A stretch of DNA of 64,000 bases, taken from assembly GCA_002077045.2 (NCBI GenBank), contig KZ111156.1:307444-371443 (forward strand), in the 5' to 3' direction. This document shows positions 63,779-64,000 of this stretch, piece after piece. The notes below the pieces were generated by a model, which had not been told where the DNA came from, did not search any database, and worked only from the letters and a program-made list of their open reading frames with translations. Every line of letters begins with the position of its first letter. Position 1 is the stretch's first letter. The stretch comes from Rachicladosporium sp. CCFEE 5018 (lineage: Eukaryota > Ascomycota > Dothideomycetes > Cladosporiales > Cladosporiaceae). The translations under genes and the position numbers were made by a program.

Positions 63779-64000
63779 GCGGTTGTAAGAGCTAGGGTGC
63801 AAGGAATGAGGAGAGTAACGTGGGCAACTGGAGACACGGAAGGCGCACCGTCGAACATCGGTCCTTTGCTTGGTGTGTATGAGTACAAGATTGGCAAATT
63901 GCAACGCGGGCAAGAGAAAAGGTTGTTGCAAGGTACGAAGGGTGCGAAGGAACTAGATTGACACCTTGCATATGACGGAGCGTCAGATTCTCCACCAAGC
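63779..64000. other. Right edge, downstream of YRA1 copy B
   Basis: 222 bp still matching block A; the end of the duplication is outside the window. No gene seen. Confidence 0.5.

Larger units (their letters stand above)
56023..64000. repeat. Block B of the duplicated segment
   Basis: Collinear with 15204-23717 after removal of the 506-bp artefact. The coordinate offset is 40819 before the artefact, 40313 at the ESF1 stop, 40306 through POP5 and the F-box stop, 40278 at the F-box start and 40282-40283 over YRA1, so only small indels separate the copies. It reaches the window end. Confidence 0.95.

Noticed and set aside
1..64000. CRISPR arrays, transposon terminal repeats, LTRs, tRNA and rRNA genes
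   Set aside because: None could be supported by reading the sequence; a tRNA scan would still be worthwhile in the 1-kb intergenic regions.

Overview
The window looks like nuclear DNA of a filamentous ascomycete (Pezizomycotina; a Dothideomycete black fungus would fit, but that is inference). Genes are dense on both strands. Introns are short (37 to about 94 nt) with GTRNGT donors, CTRAC branch sites and YAG acceptors. The gene set is eukaryotic housekeeping: spindle checkpoint, cohesin loader, Pol I subunit, Dicer, mitochondrial transhydrogenase. I saw no bacterial, viral, CRISPR or clear transposon features and no tRNA or rRNA. Most models were assembled by hand; exon junctions were chosen so that reading phase and family motifs stay continuous.

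Layout. 0.3-14.1 kb: BUB3, GPN2, DBP10, pantothenate synthetase, a sugar transporter, Pol delta small subunit and a CLC chloride transporter. 14.5-23.5 kb: a DPB3/NF-YC-type histone-fold protein, then block A (an unknown protein, ESF1, POP5, an F-box protein and the mRNA export factor YRA1/ALY). 24.9-32.3 kb: aldehyde dehydrogenase, a tandem-HTH protein, a DUF924 protein and NAD(P) transhydrogenase. 32.9-47.5 kb: cohesin loader SCC2/Mis4, a HAD phosphatase, SHE9/MDM33, NECAP, deoxyhypusine hydroxylase, RPA12, mitochondrial uS12, a small cysteine-rich secreted peptide and FAD synthase. 47.6-55.9 kb: a MATE transporter, TAP42 and a Dicer-like protein cut off by an assembly gap. 56.0-64.0 kb: block B, a diverged, collinear, same-orientation second copy of block A.

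The main structural result is the A/B duplication: about 8 kb, five genes, roughly 4% different in non-coding sequence by eye. Both runs of 100 N lie at or inside these blocks. Across the first gap the A-to-B coordinate offset drops by exactly 506, the size of a repeated 406-bp contig end plus 100 N, so that repeat is an assembly artefact. Block B follows directly after the truncated Dicer gene, so it may be a divergent haplotype or homeolog contig joined by scaffolding rather than a true segmental duplication. Copy B carries decay: a 28-bp frameshifting deletion in the F-box gene and an early stop in the unknown gene.

The main biological leads are: a roughly 710-nt intron in both YRA1 copies at the position where budding-yeast YRA1 has its long autoregulatory intron; a sugar transporter with an 11-nt micro-exon and an intron lacking any AG acceptor; a one-base frameshift in the Dicer gene; and a Kex2-type, six-cysteine secreted peptide.
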